Shown piece by piece: positions 31,863-40,349 of a stretch of 43,390 nucleotides of DNA. The translations under genes and the position numbers were made by a program. The notes beneath the pieces are model-generated. The model had not been told where the DNA came from, made no database searches, and saw only the letters and a list, made by a program, of their open reading frames with translations. Where the stretch lies: assembly GCA_020687485.1 (NCBI GenBank), contig JAJEQR010000014.1:28152-71541 (forward strand). The letters are read 5' to 3'. Each line of letters opens with the position of its first letter. Position 1 is the stretch's first letter. Source of the stretch: Hominifimenecus microfluidus. Its GTDB lineage: Bacteria > Bacillota > Clostridia > Lachnospirales > Lachnospiraceae.

Positions 31863-32384
31863 ATGCTTTCGGAACCGTTAACACTCTATAAATTAATGAT
31901 CCTGTATATGCTGCGTCAGGCCAAGTTTCCGCTGTCCGGCTCTCAGATCTCCGAGTTTTTTCTGGACAAGGAGTACACTACCTATTTTACACTGCAGCAG
32001 GCGCTGAACGAGCTTCTGGAAGCTCATCTGGTCAAGCAGGAAGTGATTCGGAACAGTTCCAGGTATGAGATTACGCGGGAAGGCGAAGAGACACTTGGTT
32101 TCTTCGGCAAGACGATCTCGGAAGCCATTGTGGAAGATATCGATCTGTTCCTGAAGGAGAACAAGGTGAGGCTTCGGAATGAAGTCGGTATCGTCTCGGA
32201 TTACTACCGGGCCACAAACCAGGAATATGTCGTTCAGTGTGAAGTCCGCGAAGGGAAACAGCCTCTGATCAAAGTGGAGGTATCAGTTCCCACGAAGGAT
32301 CAGGCGGAAGTTGTCTGCGATAACTGGCGGGAGTCCAATCAGCAGATCTATGCCTACATCATGAAAGAACTTCTGAAGGACTAA
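31863..32384 (+). CDS. DUF4364 family protein
   Basis: 173 residues, AAAGAGGTAG upstream. The N-terminal winged-helix-like part (about 1-75: LYKLMILYMLRQAKFPLSGS, ISEFFLDKEYTTYFTLQQAL) is followed by a beta-rich C-terminal domain. The family is widespread in Clostridia, resembles PadR-like DNA-binding proteins and has no assigned function. It shares a transcript with malic enzyme, so it could sense a related metabolite; that is speculation. A strong terminator follows. Confidence 0.88.
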   Translation: MLSEPLTLYKLMILYMLRQAKFPLSGSQISEFFLDKEYTTYFTLQQALNELLEAHLVKQEVIRNSSRYEITREGEETLGFFGKTISEAIVEDIDLFLKENKVRLRNEVGIVSDYYRATNQEYVVQCEVREGKQPLIKVEVSVPTKDQAEVVCDNWRESNQQIYAYIMKELLKD

Positions 32385-32427
32385 TAACCGTAAGAACGAA
32401 GAGTCCAACAAATCAGGAAACTGAAAA

Positions 32428-32479
32428 CCCCCGGAAAGCCCATCCATCCGCGATGGATATGCAATCCGGGGATTTTTTT
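32428..32479 (+). terminator. Terminator of the malic enzyme-DUF4364 unit
   Basis: The outer stem CCCCGGA/TCCGGGG and an inner CCATCCATC/GATGGAT stem are followed by seven T residues. Confidence 0.92.
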
Positions 32480-32484
32480 ATTGT

Positions 32485-34014
32485 TTATATCAATGGAGCG
32501 AAGATTCTCAGAATCCGCTGCAGCATCCCTACGAAGAAACCTTTCTCGATCATCTCCATGGTCAGCGGTTCACACTGCGACAGCACCTGCGCGGCATCTG
32601 CCTCCACCTGCCGGACGGAATCGGTCCGGTACAGGAAGACGCCGCACTCAAAGTGCAGGTACAGACTGCGATAATCCAGGTTAAAGGTACCGACCGTCGC
32701 CGCTTTTCCATCGCTCACGAAGACCTTCTCATGAATGAATCCAGGCTGATAGCGGTAAATCTTCACGCCCTGCTCCATCAGCTGCGGATAGTAGGTATCC
32801 GCCAGCTTGCTTACCAGCCAACTGTCCGAAGTACCCGGCACGACAAGGGAAACCTCCACGCCTCTCTTCGCCGCCAGCCCCAGCGCCGTAATCATCTCAT
32901 TATCCAGAACCACATAAGGATTCAGAATCGTCAAGTGGTGCTGACTGCCGTTGATCAGGTTCAGGTAGACATTCTCTCCCACATTCTCATCATCCAGCGG
33001 CGTATCGTGATAAGGCTGCACATAACCGTTTCCGGCAAAAGGCTCCGGATGGAATACCCGGGGTCGATACTGTTCAAACGAAGAATCTGTTCGGCGAATG
33101 CTGTTCCACATCGTAAGGAACATCACATTCAGGTTCCATACACCCTCTCCGGTCAGCATAATTGCATTGTCCTTCCAATAGCCGTAGCGATTTGTCACAT
33201 TGATATACTCGTCTCCGAAATTCAGACCTCCGGTAAATCCGATATAACCATCAATCACGGTAATCTTCCTGTGATCGCGGTGATTCATGATCGTAGACAC
33301 GAACGGAACGAACGGATTGAACGCTTCACAGAGAATCCCCGTCGCTTCCAGCTGATCATGATAATCCGGCGGCAGATAAGTAAGGCTTCCCACATCATCG
33401 TAGATCACGCGGACATCCACCCCCTCCGACACCTTCTCTTTCAGGACTTCCAGGATCTGATTCCACATCACGCCTTCATGAATAATAAAGTATTCCATGA
33501 AAATATAGTGTTTCGCCTGCTTCAGCTTCTCCAGAAACACCGGAAGAAATTCTTCTCCGGAAGAAAAGTATACCGTGTCTGTCTCGGCATGCGGCGACAT
33601 ATGGCAGATATTCTGGATGTAGCGCATCTGACCGGCAGCCGCCGGATCCGTATCCTGCACTTTCTCACAGATCCCATTCTGTACCTTCATCATCGGTCGA
33701 ATCCTGGCCTCTGATGCCTCCATTCGGTGTCTCAGCTTTCTGGCCGGCTTTCTTTGATAAAGAACCAGATATAGAAGACCGCCAAGCAGCGGGAAGGCCA
33801 TCACAGGAATAATCCAGGCCAGCTTAGATGCTGGGTTGTTGTTCTTCCCCATAATATGCAGAACCACAAACAGGCTGAGTGTCTTCAGCGCAATATTAAT
33901 CCCCAGCGAATAATCCGTAAGCTTATACATAAAAAGCAGGAACCAGACCACCTGTATGGCGATCATGGTTCCCACTATTACAATTCGTCCTGTTATCGTT
34001 CGTAAAAACTTCAT
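32485..34014 (-). CDS. cls: Cardiolipin synthase
   Basis: 509 residues, normal for bacterial Cls. Two transmembrane segments lie at the N-terminus (about 10-30 and 66-86), followed by two phospholipase D domains, each with an HKD motif: His248-Lys250-Asp255 (HRKITVID) and His428-Lys430-Asp435 (HEKVFVSD). It condenses two phosphatidylglycerols into cardiolipin at the inner membrane. The ATG follows AGGAAGG and lies 39 bases after the HtrA stop, so the two could share a transcript. Both active sites are complete. Confidence 0.95.
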   Translation of the reverse strand: MKFLRTITGRIVIVGTMIAIQVVWFLLFMYKLTDYSLGINIALKTLSLFVVLHIMGKNNNPASKLAWIIPVMAFPLLGGLLYLVLYQRKPARKLRHRMEASEARIRPMMKVQNGICEKVQDTDPAAAGQMRYIQNICHMSPHAETDTVYFSSGEEFLPVFLEKLKQAKHYIFMEYFIIHEGVMWNQILEVLKEKVSEGVDVRVIYDDVGSLTYLPPDYHDQLEATGILCEAFNPFVPFVSTIMNHRDHRKITVIDGYIGFTGGLNFGDEYINVTNRYGYWKDNAIMLTGEGVWNLNVMFLTMWNSIRRTDSSFEQYRPRVFHPEPFAGNGYVQPYHDTPLDDENVGENVYLNLINGSQHHLTILNPYVVLDNEMITALGLAAKRGVEVSLVVPGTSDSWLVSKLADTYYPQLMEQGVKIYRYQPGFIHEKVFVSDGKAATVGTFNLDYRSLYLHFECGVFLYRTDSVRQVEADAAQVLSQCEPLTMEMIEKGFFVGMLQRILRIFAPLI

Positions 34015-34053
34015 GGCTGTCCCTTCCTGTGATCATCCGAAGGGCATGCTTTC

Positions 34054-35442
34054 TCAGGATGTATGATCCGCGCGGAAGCCAAGCGTGACTTCCACCGTCT
34101 GTTCCTGATAGGAGCCCTGCTCCATACGGCTGACCGTTAACATTACTGTCGTTCCTCCCGCATAATAGGGCAGAAGCTGATTCAAATCCTCATAGGTGCG
34201 CACAGTATGACCGTCAAAACTGGTAATCACATCGTTATTCATGATGCCCGCCACCTGTGCCGGGCTGTTCTCTTCTACATAATATACCAGAATTCCCGCC
34301 GGCATGCCATAGTTTGTTACCATATTTTCAGAAATATCTTTCAGCTGCACACCAAGATAAGGATAATCCTCCTCGCTGACCTTATCATCCCCGCCGATCC
34401 CCTTGATCAGGGAGAGTTCGTCGATGATATCGCGCACCTGCGAAATTGGAATTGCGAAGCCCATGCCCTCCACATCCGAATCGGAAAGCTTGGCGACATT
34501 GATACCGATCAGGCGTCCGTCCCGATCCAGCAGGGCACCACCGCTGTTGCCTGGATTGATCGCCGCATCCGTCTGAATCAGAGTCATCGTACTGCCATCC
34601 GTCGTCTGCATCACGCGGTTCAGCGCGCTGATGCATCCGGTCGTTACCGACTGTCCAAAGCCGAGCGCATTGCCGATGGCAATCACGCCCTCTCCCATAC
34701 GCAGACTGTCTGAATCACCGATCGCAATCGCGCGAATTGAGGATTTCGTCTCATCACTGAGAGAAGCCAGAGAGACTCCAACCACTGCCACATCGTTATC
34801 CTCGTCCGTGCCCTTCACATAAGCTTCCGCAGTCAATCCGTTGTTAAAGGTGATCGTAAGGGAAGTAGCATCCTCAATCACATGGTTATTCGTTACAATC
34901 CAGAGTTCGCTCCCATTATCTCCCAGAATAATGCCGGAGCCGCTACCGGTCACCTCGTAGGTATCGTCCGGTTTTGAATAGAAGCCATAATAGTTCTTAT
35001 AGTTCTCATACACGATCGTATTTGTGATCGCTACAATCGAAGGAAGCGTGGAATCCACCACATCCGACACATCCACGATGACAACGCCGCCGGTACTGCC
35101 GGAGGCTGCCGCAGCATCCGCACTCTCCACCTGCGCGATCTGTGTCTCGCCGGTCACCGGTACCGTCTCCGCCGCGGTCTGCGACTCACTGGAAGAAGCC
35201 TCCTCCGTAGTATTCTCCGTATCCTTCACGATCAGCGAAGAAGTATCTTCCTCCGAAGTAAACAGAGACGCCCAACCGTCCTCCGGTTCGATCATCTGCG
35301 TTACATAGTAGACACCTCCGCCAACCACACCGCTGACCAGTACGATTGCCAGCAGAATCAGCAGAAATTTCTTCCCCATGCCCGGTTTCTTCTTGTTAGG
35401 ATCTTCCCCACCAGGATTTTCTCCGCCGTAAAAATCACTCAT
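34054..35442 (-). CDS. HtrA/DegP-type serine protease with PDZ domain
   Basis: 462 residues from the ATG at 35442 (AGAGGGAG upstream); the extra open frame upstream covers the promoter. It has a Gly/Pro/Lys-rich cytoplasmic tail (1-24), a transmembrane anchor (25-45) and a Thr/Glu/Ser/Ala-rich linker (60-115). The trypsin-like domain has His187 (NNHV), Asp217 (DNDVAVV) and Ser300 (NPGNSGGAL), and the PDZ domain lies at about 360-450. It is an extracellular, membrane-tethered quality-control protease. The promoter lies inside a long inverted repeat (35469-35559). Confidence 0.95.
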   Translation of the reverse strand: MSDFYGGENPGGEDPNKKKPGMGKKFLLILLAIVLVSGVVGGGVYYVTQMIEPEDGWASLFTSEEDTSSLIVKDTENTTEEASSSESQTAAETVPVTGETQIAQVESADAAAASGSTGGVVIVDVSDVVDSTLPSIVAITNTIVYENYKNYYGFYSKPDDTYEVTGSGSGIILGDNGSELWIVTNNHVIEDATSLTITFNNGLTAEAYVKGTDEDNDVAVVGVSLASLSDETKSSIRAIAIGDSDSLRMGEGVIAIGNALGFGQSVTTGCISALNRVMQTTDGSTMTLIQTDAAINPGNSGGALLDRDGRLIGINVAKLSDSDVEGMGFAIPISQVRDIIDELSLIKGIGGDDKVSEEDYPYLGVQLKDISENMVTNYGMPAGILVYYVEENSPAQVAGIMNNDVITSFDGHTVRTYEDLNQLLPYYAGGTTVMLTVSRMEQGSYQEQTVEVTLGFRADHTS

Positions 35443-35468
35443 ATTATTCTCCCTCTTATTGCAGACAA

Positions 35469-35559
35469 AAGCGCCTGTTACAATCATACCATAAGATAAT
35501 AGCAGGGTCAAAAGGCTTTTTCCCTGATATCATAGTATGTACCAGTGTAACAGGCGTTT
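35469..35559 (-). promoter_or_regulatory. Inverted repeat enclosing the htrA promoter
   Basis: On the minus strand, TTGACC (35506-35511), a 17-base spacer and TATGAT (35483-35488) form a good promoter. It is framed by 14-position arms (centred on CGCCTGTTACA and TGTAACAGGCG, 35472-35482 and 35546-35556, perfect over 11 bp). The promoter-side arm falls on the start site. An inner CAGGG/CCCTG stem is present too. It may be both the terminator of the upstream LCP gene and an operator pair for htrA. Confidence 0.6.
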
Positions 35560-35620
35560 GTGATAAATCTGTGTCAGTTCTGATAATTCGTAACGATAAT
35601 TTTTCTACCTCTCCGGATAG

Positions 35621-36748
35621 TTACTCGTGCTCCGAACGGTAATCCAGGATATAGTCGCTGATGGTCTGAACCGTCGAAGAAGGTGTATAATCTTCATTAC
35701 CGAACAGGAAGGTGTGAAGCTGATCTACATTCTCTGTAAGGGTATTGCAATACACATAGTAGTGACCGCCGCTCTGATCCCAGTACTTGTACGGGAACAG
35801 TCCCTGATCCGCAATCTTGTAGGAAGCAACATCCGAAGCAAGAGAAAGAATATCGCTCAGCGTCAGATTCGTGGAAATATTCGGAAATACAGTATTGCAG
35901 ATATCATTCAGCGTACCGATGCTGGACTGCTTCGCCTTCTCAAGCATCAGGCTGATGACCTTTCTCTGACGCTCCGCGCGGGTGATGTCGTGATGTCCGA
36001 CATTGCGTACACGGGCATATGTCGTGCTCTGGATACCGTCCAGATGATGAACACCTTCATAGACGTCCACATTGCTGGAGGCAATTCCTGTAGACTTTGA
36101 AGTCTCCCACAGGAACTGGTTAATCGCTGCTGCTTCCTTATCCGTGATCTCAATATCCAGACCACCCATCAAATCAATCGTCTCGGCGACTGCATACCAG
36201 TTCACCGTAACATACTCTGTGATATTCAGGTCGAAGTTTCGGTTGATCGTCTCAAGTGCTTCCTGCACACCATAGGCAGCATAGACGTCCGTCAGCTTGT
36301 GGTACTTGCCATCCGTCGTCTGAACCATGGTATCGCGCAGAACGGAAACCAGCTTAATTTCCTTCGTATCATTATTAATGCTGCAGATGATAACGGAATC
36401 CGAGTTCGCGTTCTTCGTCAGATCGCTGTTGTTGCGGGCATCCACGCCGTAGAACATAATCGTGCGATATCCCTTACTGGTCTCGACAACCGAACTGGGA
36501 AGATCCGGGTTCGTGGCAACCTCATGCTTCTGAAACGCAACTGTCTCGATCTTGTCATATTGATTCTGTACATAGAAATAAGCAAATGCACCTGCTGCAA
36601 TCACCAGCAGAGCCAGCACTTCGATGATGACAAGAACAATCATCTTCTTTTTCTTCTTTTTTCTTGCTCTCTGACGGACCTGTCGGCTACGGGAATGCGT
36701 TGATTCCTCTTCTTCATAGCGGCCGCTCATCCTCTCCTTGTCTCGCAT
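35621..36748 (-). CDS. LytR-CpsA-Psr family cell-wall glycopolymer ligase
   Basis: 375 residues. The cytoplasmic N-terminus is Arg/Lys/Ser-rich (1-35), the transmembrane segment is 36-60, and the LCP domain covers about 90-300 with the conserved stretches SDSVIICSI, SVLRDTMV (Arg and Asp of the active site), a central NWYAVAETIDLMGGLDIEI and RAERQRKVI. LCP enzymes attach teichoic acids or other polymers from lipid carriers to peptidoglycan. The ATG follows GGAGGAAAGG. It has its own promoter upstream and ends at the inverted repeat before htrA. Confidence 0.95.
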   Translation of the reverse strand: MRDKERMSGRYEEEESTHSRSRQVRQRARKKKKKKMIVLVIIEVLALLVIAAGAFAYFYVQNQYDKIETVAFQKHEVATNPDLPSSVVETSKGYRTIMFYGVDARNNSDLTKNANSDSVIICSINNDTKEIKLVSVLRDTMVQTTDGKYHKLTDVYAAYGVQEALETINRNFDLNITEYVTVNWYAVAETIDLMGGLDIEITDKEAAAINQFLWETSKSTGIASSNVDVYEGVHHLDGIQSTTYARVRNVGHHDITRAERQRKVISLMLEKAKQSSIGTLNDICNTVFPNISTNLTLSDILSLASDVASYKIADQGLFPYKYWDQSGGHYYVYCNTLTENVDQLHTFLFGNEDYTPSSTVQTISDYILDYRSEHE

Positions 36749-36831
36749 ATAACCTTTCCTCCGATATTGTGCTTCCGGGAAGCATTATGTGTTTCAGGAG
36801 CTCTTTGTTGCCGACTCCCACATACTATAAT

Positions 36832-36860
36832 ATCATATCGTATTTTCTGAAAAAGTGCAA
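36832..36860 (-). promoter_or_regulatory. Promoter of the LCP gene
   Basis: On the minus strand, TTGCAC (36855-36860), a 17-base spacer and TATGAT (36832-36837) end 84 bases before the start codon. Confidence 0.7.
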
Positions 36861-36916
36861 TCCGTTAATTCCTTAATTATTTCTGACTACTGTCTGAAAT
36901 CATATCTTTTCTTTGA

Positions 36917-36947
36917 GAAAAAGCCGGAATTCAGGCTTCCGGCTTTT
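36917..36947 (-). terminator. Terminator of the aspS-gatCAB operon
   Basis: AAAAGCCGGAA and TTCCGGCTTTT form a perfect 11-bp stem with a 7-base loop; a minus-strand T-run follows. It lies about 75 bases after the gatB stop. Confidence 0.92.
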
Positions 36948-37022
36948 ATAACTGCTGAATCATTTTCTTACTTTTTGCTTTACAGCGATGTTGCCCGGAA
37001 AGACCCACGGCACCAGATCAAT

Positions 37023-38450
37023 TTATAAGAGCTCTGCCAGAAGCTTGTTGATTTTCGCTGGATCCGCCTTGCCATGCATGGCTTTCATCGTCTGTCCAAC
37101 CAGGAAACCGATCGCCTTCTTCTTGCCGGCATGATAATCCTCTACCGACTGCGGATTATCACGAATCACGTTCTCAACAACCTCGCGCAGAGCACCGTCA
37201 TCGCTTACCATACCGAGTCCTTTTTCTTCTACATAGGCAACCGGGTCCACATCCTCCGCAAAGATCACCTCGAAAACTTCCTTGGCGGTCGTGCGGTTGA
37301 TCTTGCCATCCCCAATCAGTCCGATCAGCGCTGCCAGATGCTCCGGTGAGAAGGAGATATCCTCCGGCTCCTGATTCTTCTCCTTTAGCAGACGCATGGT
37401 TTCCACCATCAGCCAGTTGGAGACCTCCTTCGGCTTGCCGCAGATTGCGATCGTCTCCTCGAAGAGATCCGCCATATGCTTCGAGCCCGTCAGAATCTCA
37501 ATATCGTAATCCGGGATATCGTACTCTCTGCGATAGCGCGCCATCTTCTCATCACGCAGCTCCGGCTGACGGGAACGAACCTCCTCCAGCCATTCTTCGC
37601 TGATCACAACCGGAACCAGATCCGGCTCCGGGAAGTAACGGTAATCCTGCGCGTCCTCCTTGGAACGCATCGCATAGGAATATTCCTTGTTATCGTCCCA
37701 GCGTCTCGTCTCCTGGATGACGGCCTTGCCCTCTTCGATAAGCTCGATCTGGCGCGCCTTCTCGCCCTCGATAGCACGAGCAATTGCCTTGAAGGAGTTC
37801 AGGTTCTTCATCTCGGTTCTGGTGCCAAATTTCTCCGCGCCCACTTCGCGCACGGAAAGGTTTACGTCCGCACGCATGGAGCCCTCCTGCAGTTTGCAGT
37901 CAGAAGCACCCAGATACTGAATGATCAGGCGAAGCTTCTCCAGATAAGCGATAACCTCATCCGCCGAGCGCATATCCGGCTCGGATACGATCTCGATCAG
38001 CGGCACGCCGCTTCGGTTGTAATCGACCAGCGAGCAGTCTTCCCACTCATCGTGGATCAGCTTACCGGCATCTTCCTCCATATGAATCTCATGGATTCCG
38101 ATAGATTTCTTACCGGCGGACGTCTCGATATCCACATGACCGTTCCGGCAGATCGGCAGGTACAGCTGTGAGATCTGATAGTTCTGAGGGTTATCCGGGT
38201 AGAAATAATTCTTACGGTCGAACTTGCCGTAGCGGGTAATATCACAGTTGGTCGCCAGGCCGACTGCCATCGCATACTCTACGACCTGACGGTTCAATAC
38301 AGGAAGTGATCCCGGCATACCCGTGCATACCGGGCAGGTGTGGGTATTCGGCGCTCCGCCGAATGCCGTACTGCACGAGCAGAAGATCTTCGTCTTCGTC
38401 GCCAGCTCTACATGGACCTCCAGACCGATGACAGTTTCATAATTCTTCAT
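37023..38450 (-). CDS. gatB: Asp/Glu-tRNA amidotransferase subunit B
   Basis: 475 residues, full length. It holds the kinase and tRNA-binding activities of GatCAB, which turns Asp-tRNA-Asn (and Glu-tRNA-Gln) into the amide forms. The N-terminal cradle starts YETVIGLEVHVELATKTKIF; the zinc site is the set of cysteines in CSCSTAFG and CPVCTG; the C-terminal YqeY-like helical tail (about 330-475) binds tRNA. It is the last gene of the operon, 11 bases after gatA. Confidence 0.97.
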   Translation of the reverse strand: MKNYETVIGLEVHVELATKTKIFCSCSTAFGGAPNTHTCPVCTGMPGSLPVLNRQVVEYAMAVGLATNCDITRYGKFDRKNYFYPDNPQNYQISQLYLPICRNGHVDIETSAGKKSIGIHEIHMEEDAGKLIHDEWEDCSLVDYNRSGVPLIEIVSEPDMRSADEVIAYLEKLRLIIQYLGASDCKLQEGSMRADVNLSVREVGAEKFGTRTEMKNLNSFKAIARAIEGEKARQIELIEEGKAVIQETRRWDDNKEYSYAMRSKEDAQDYRYFPEPDLVPVVISEEWLEEVRSRQPELRDEKMARYRREYDIPDYDIEILTGSKHMADLFEETIAICGKPKEVSNWLMVETMRLLKEKNQEPEDISFSPEHLAALIGLIGDGKINRTTAKEVFEVIFAEDVDPVAYVEEKGLGMVSDDGALREVVENVIRDNPQSVEDYHAGKKKAIGFLVGQTMKAMHGKADPAKINKLLAELL

Positions 38451-38461
38451 TGTTCTCCTCC

Positions 38462-39925
38462 TTATAAAACAGCGCCGGGGCAGGCCGCAAAAGGATGTTC
38501 CTTCTGGAAGCTGTAAGCCGCACGGAGAATCTTCTTTTCCTCAAAGCAGTTGCCGATCATCTGCACACCGATCGGCAGCCCCTTCGCATCTGTTCCGCAG
38601 GGAACGCTGATGCCGGGAAGACCGGCCAGATTTACAGAAATCGTATAAATATCACCCAGATACATCTGCAGCGGGTTCGCCAGGCTTTCACCAAGCTTCG
38701 GAGCAGTTGTCGGAGCCGCCGGAGCCAGGATCACATCAAAGCGCTCGAAAGCTCTGTCGAACTCCTGCTTAATCAGTGCCTTGGTGCGCAGCGCTTTCAG
38801 ATAGTAAGCATCATAGTAACCGGAGCTCAGCACGAAGGATCCCAGCATAATCCGGCGCTTTACCTCCGGACCGAATCCCTCGGAGCGGGTCTTCTTGTAC
38901 ATATTGTGGAGGCCTTCGTACTCCTCGGTACGGTAGCCGTATTTCACGCCATCAAAGCGAGCCAGGTTAGAGCTTGCCTCCGCGGAAGCAATGACATAAT
39001 AAGCCGGAATTGCGTATTCGATCAGTCCAAGATCGAACATCTCAACTTCCGCGCCCTTTGCCTTCAGCACATCCGCTGCCGCCAGAACCGCTGCCTTTAC
39101 CTCCGGGTCCAGTCCTTCGCCGAAGTAACCAGCTGGAATACCGATCTTCATGCCCTTCACATCATCCTGAAGAGCCGACACAAAATCATACGTTTCTCTG
39201 GCTACCGAGGTGGAATCCTTCCGGTCATGACCGGCGATCACATCCAAAATAGCGGCACAATCCGCTACATCCTTCGCTACCGGTCCGATCTGATCCAGAG
39301 AGGAACCGTAAGCGATGAGTCCGTAACGGGATACCGTTCCATATGTTGGCTTCAGTCCGGTCACACCGCAGAAGGAACTGGGCTGACGGATCGATCCGCC
39401 AGTATCGGAGCCAAGGGCCGCGAAGCACTCGTTTGCCGCTACCGCGCTGCAGGAACCGCCGGAAGAGCCGCCCGGGACATGCTCAGTGTTCCAGGGATTC
39501 TTCGTTGCACCGAAGGCAGAAGTCTCGGTTGTGCTTCCCATTGCGAATTCATCCATGTTCGTCTTGCCGAGAATCACAGCTCCGGCCTTCTTCAGATGAT
39601 CCGCCGCCTCCGCATCGTATGGAGGAACAAAATTGTACAGGATCTTCGAACTGCAGGTCGTCTTCAGACCTTTCGTGCAGATGTTGTCCTTGACAGCCAT
39701 CGGAACGCCGGCCAGAGGTCCGGTCAGCTCTCCGTCATCGATCTTCTTCTGGATGGCTTCCGCCTGTGCCAGCGCGCCCTCCGGATCTACCGTTACGTAG
39801 CAGTTGTATTTCTTTTCTCCCGCCTCGATCTGATCGAGGGAAGCCTGTACGGCTTCTTTTACAGAAATCTCTTTCTCTTTGATTTTCTTCGACAGCTCCA
39901 CGGCTGTCATGCTGAGGATACTCAT
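38462..39925 (-). CDS. gatA: Asp/Glu-tRNA amidotransferase subunit A
   Basis: 487 residues, amidase-signature fold. The Ser-cis-Ser-Lys triad is Lys79 (VKDN), Ser154 (GGSSGGS) and Ser178 (DTGGSIR), matching the numbering known for Staphylococcus aureus GatA. It releases ammonia from glutamine and channels it to GatB. It begins 10 bases after the gatC stop and is tightly linked to gatB. Confidence 0.98.
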   Translation of the reverse strand: MSILSMTAVELSKKIKEKEISVKEAVQASLDQIEAGEKKYNCYVTVDPEGALAQAEAIQKKIDDGELTGPLAGVPMAVKDNICTKGLKTTCSSKILYNFVPPYDAEAADHLKKAGAVILGKTNMDEFAMGSTTETSAFGATKNPWNTEHVPGGSSGGSCSAVAANECFAALGSDTGGSIRQPSSFCGVTGLKPTYGTVSRYGLIAYGSSLDQIGPVAKDVADCAAILDVIAGHDRKDSTSVARETYDFVSALQDDVKGMKIGIPAGYFGEGLDPEVKAAVLAAADVLKAKGAEVEMFDLGLIEYAIPAYYVIASAEASSNLARFDGVKYGYRTEEYEGLHNMYKKTRSEGFGPEVKRRIMLGSFVLSSGYYDAYYLKALRTKALIKQEFDRAFERFDVILAPAAPTTAPKLGESLANPLQMYLGDIYTISVNLAGLPGISVPCGTDAKGLPIGVQMIGNCFEEKKILRAAYSFQKEHPFAACPGAVL

Positions 39926-39935
39926 CTGTCTTCTC

Positions 39936-40229
39936 CTATTCTACGGTTTTGGGTACCTTGAAGCTTCCATCCTTGACAGCCGGGGCATTTGCCAGAATCT
40001 CTTCGCGGCTGTCTCCATTCTCCACGACATCCTCGCGGAATACATTATTGACCGGAAAGATATGAGACATCGGCTCGACACCCGATGTATCCAGATTATT
40101 CAGCATATCAATGTAATCCAGCATCTCCGCCATATCCTTCCTGGCCGCTTCCTTCTCTTCCGGCGACAGCTCCAGCTTTGCCAAAATGCCCACATATTCG
40201 ATGGTCTCATCGGAAATGATATTTGCCAT
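39936..40229 (-). CDS. gatC: Asp/Glu-tRNA amidotransferase subunit C
   Basis: 97 residues, usual length. GatC is a small belt-like protein that stabilises the GatA-GatB interface. The N-terminal helices ([39 protein letters not shown]) and the extended tail ([25 protein letters not shown]) are typical. The ATG follows AAAGGAAG. The gap to aspS upstream is 120 bases, purine-rich and without a terminator. Confidence 0.95.
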   Translation of the reverse strand: MANIISDETIEYVGILAKLELSPEEKEAARKDMAEMLDYIDMLNNLDTSGVEPMSHIFPVNNVFREDVVENGDSREEILANAPAVKDGSFKVPKTVE

Positions 40230-40349
40230 TTCGTCTTCCTTTCTGTTTTTGTTTCGTTCTCTTTTTTGTTATACTCTTTGCTATGCTCTTTGTTTTTGTT
40301 CTCTTTCTGTCTCCGTTCTCCGGTGATTTTCCGCTCTGCAGCAGCCAAA

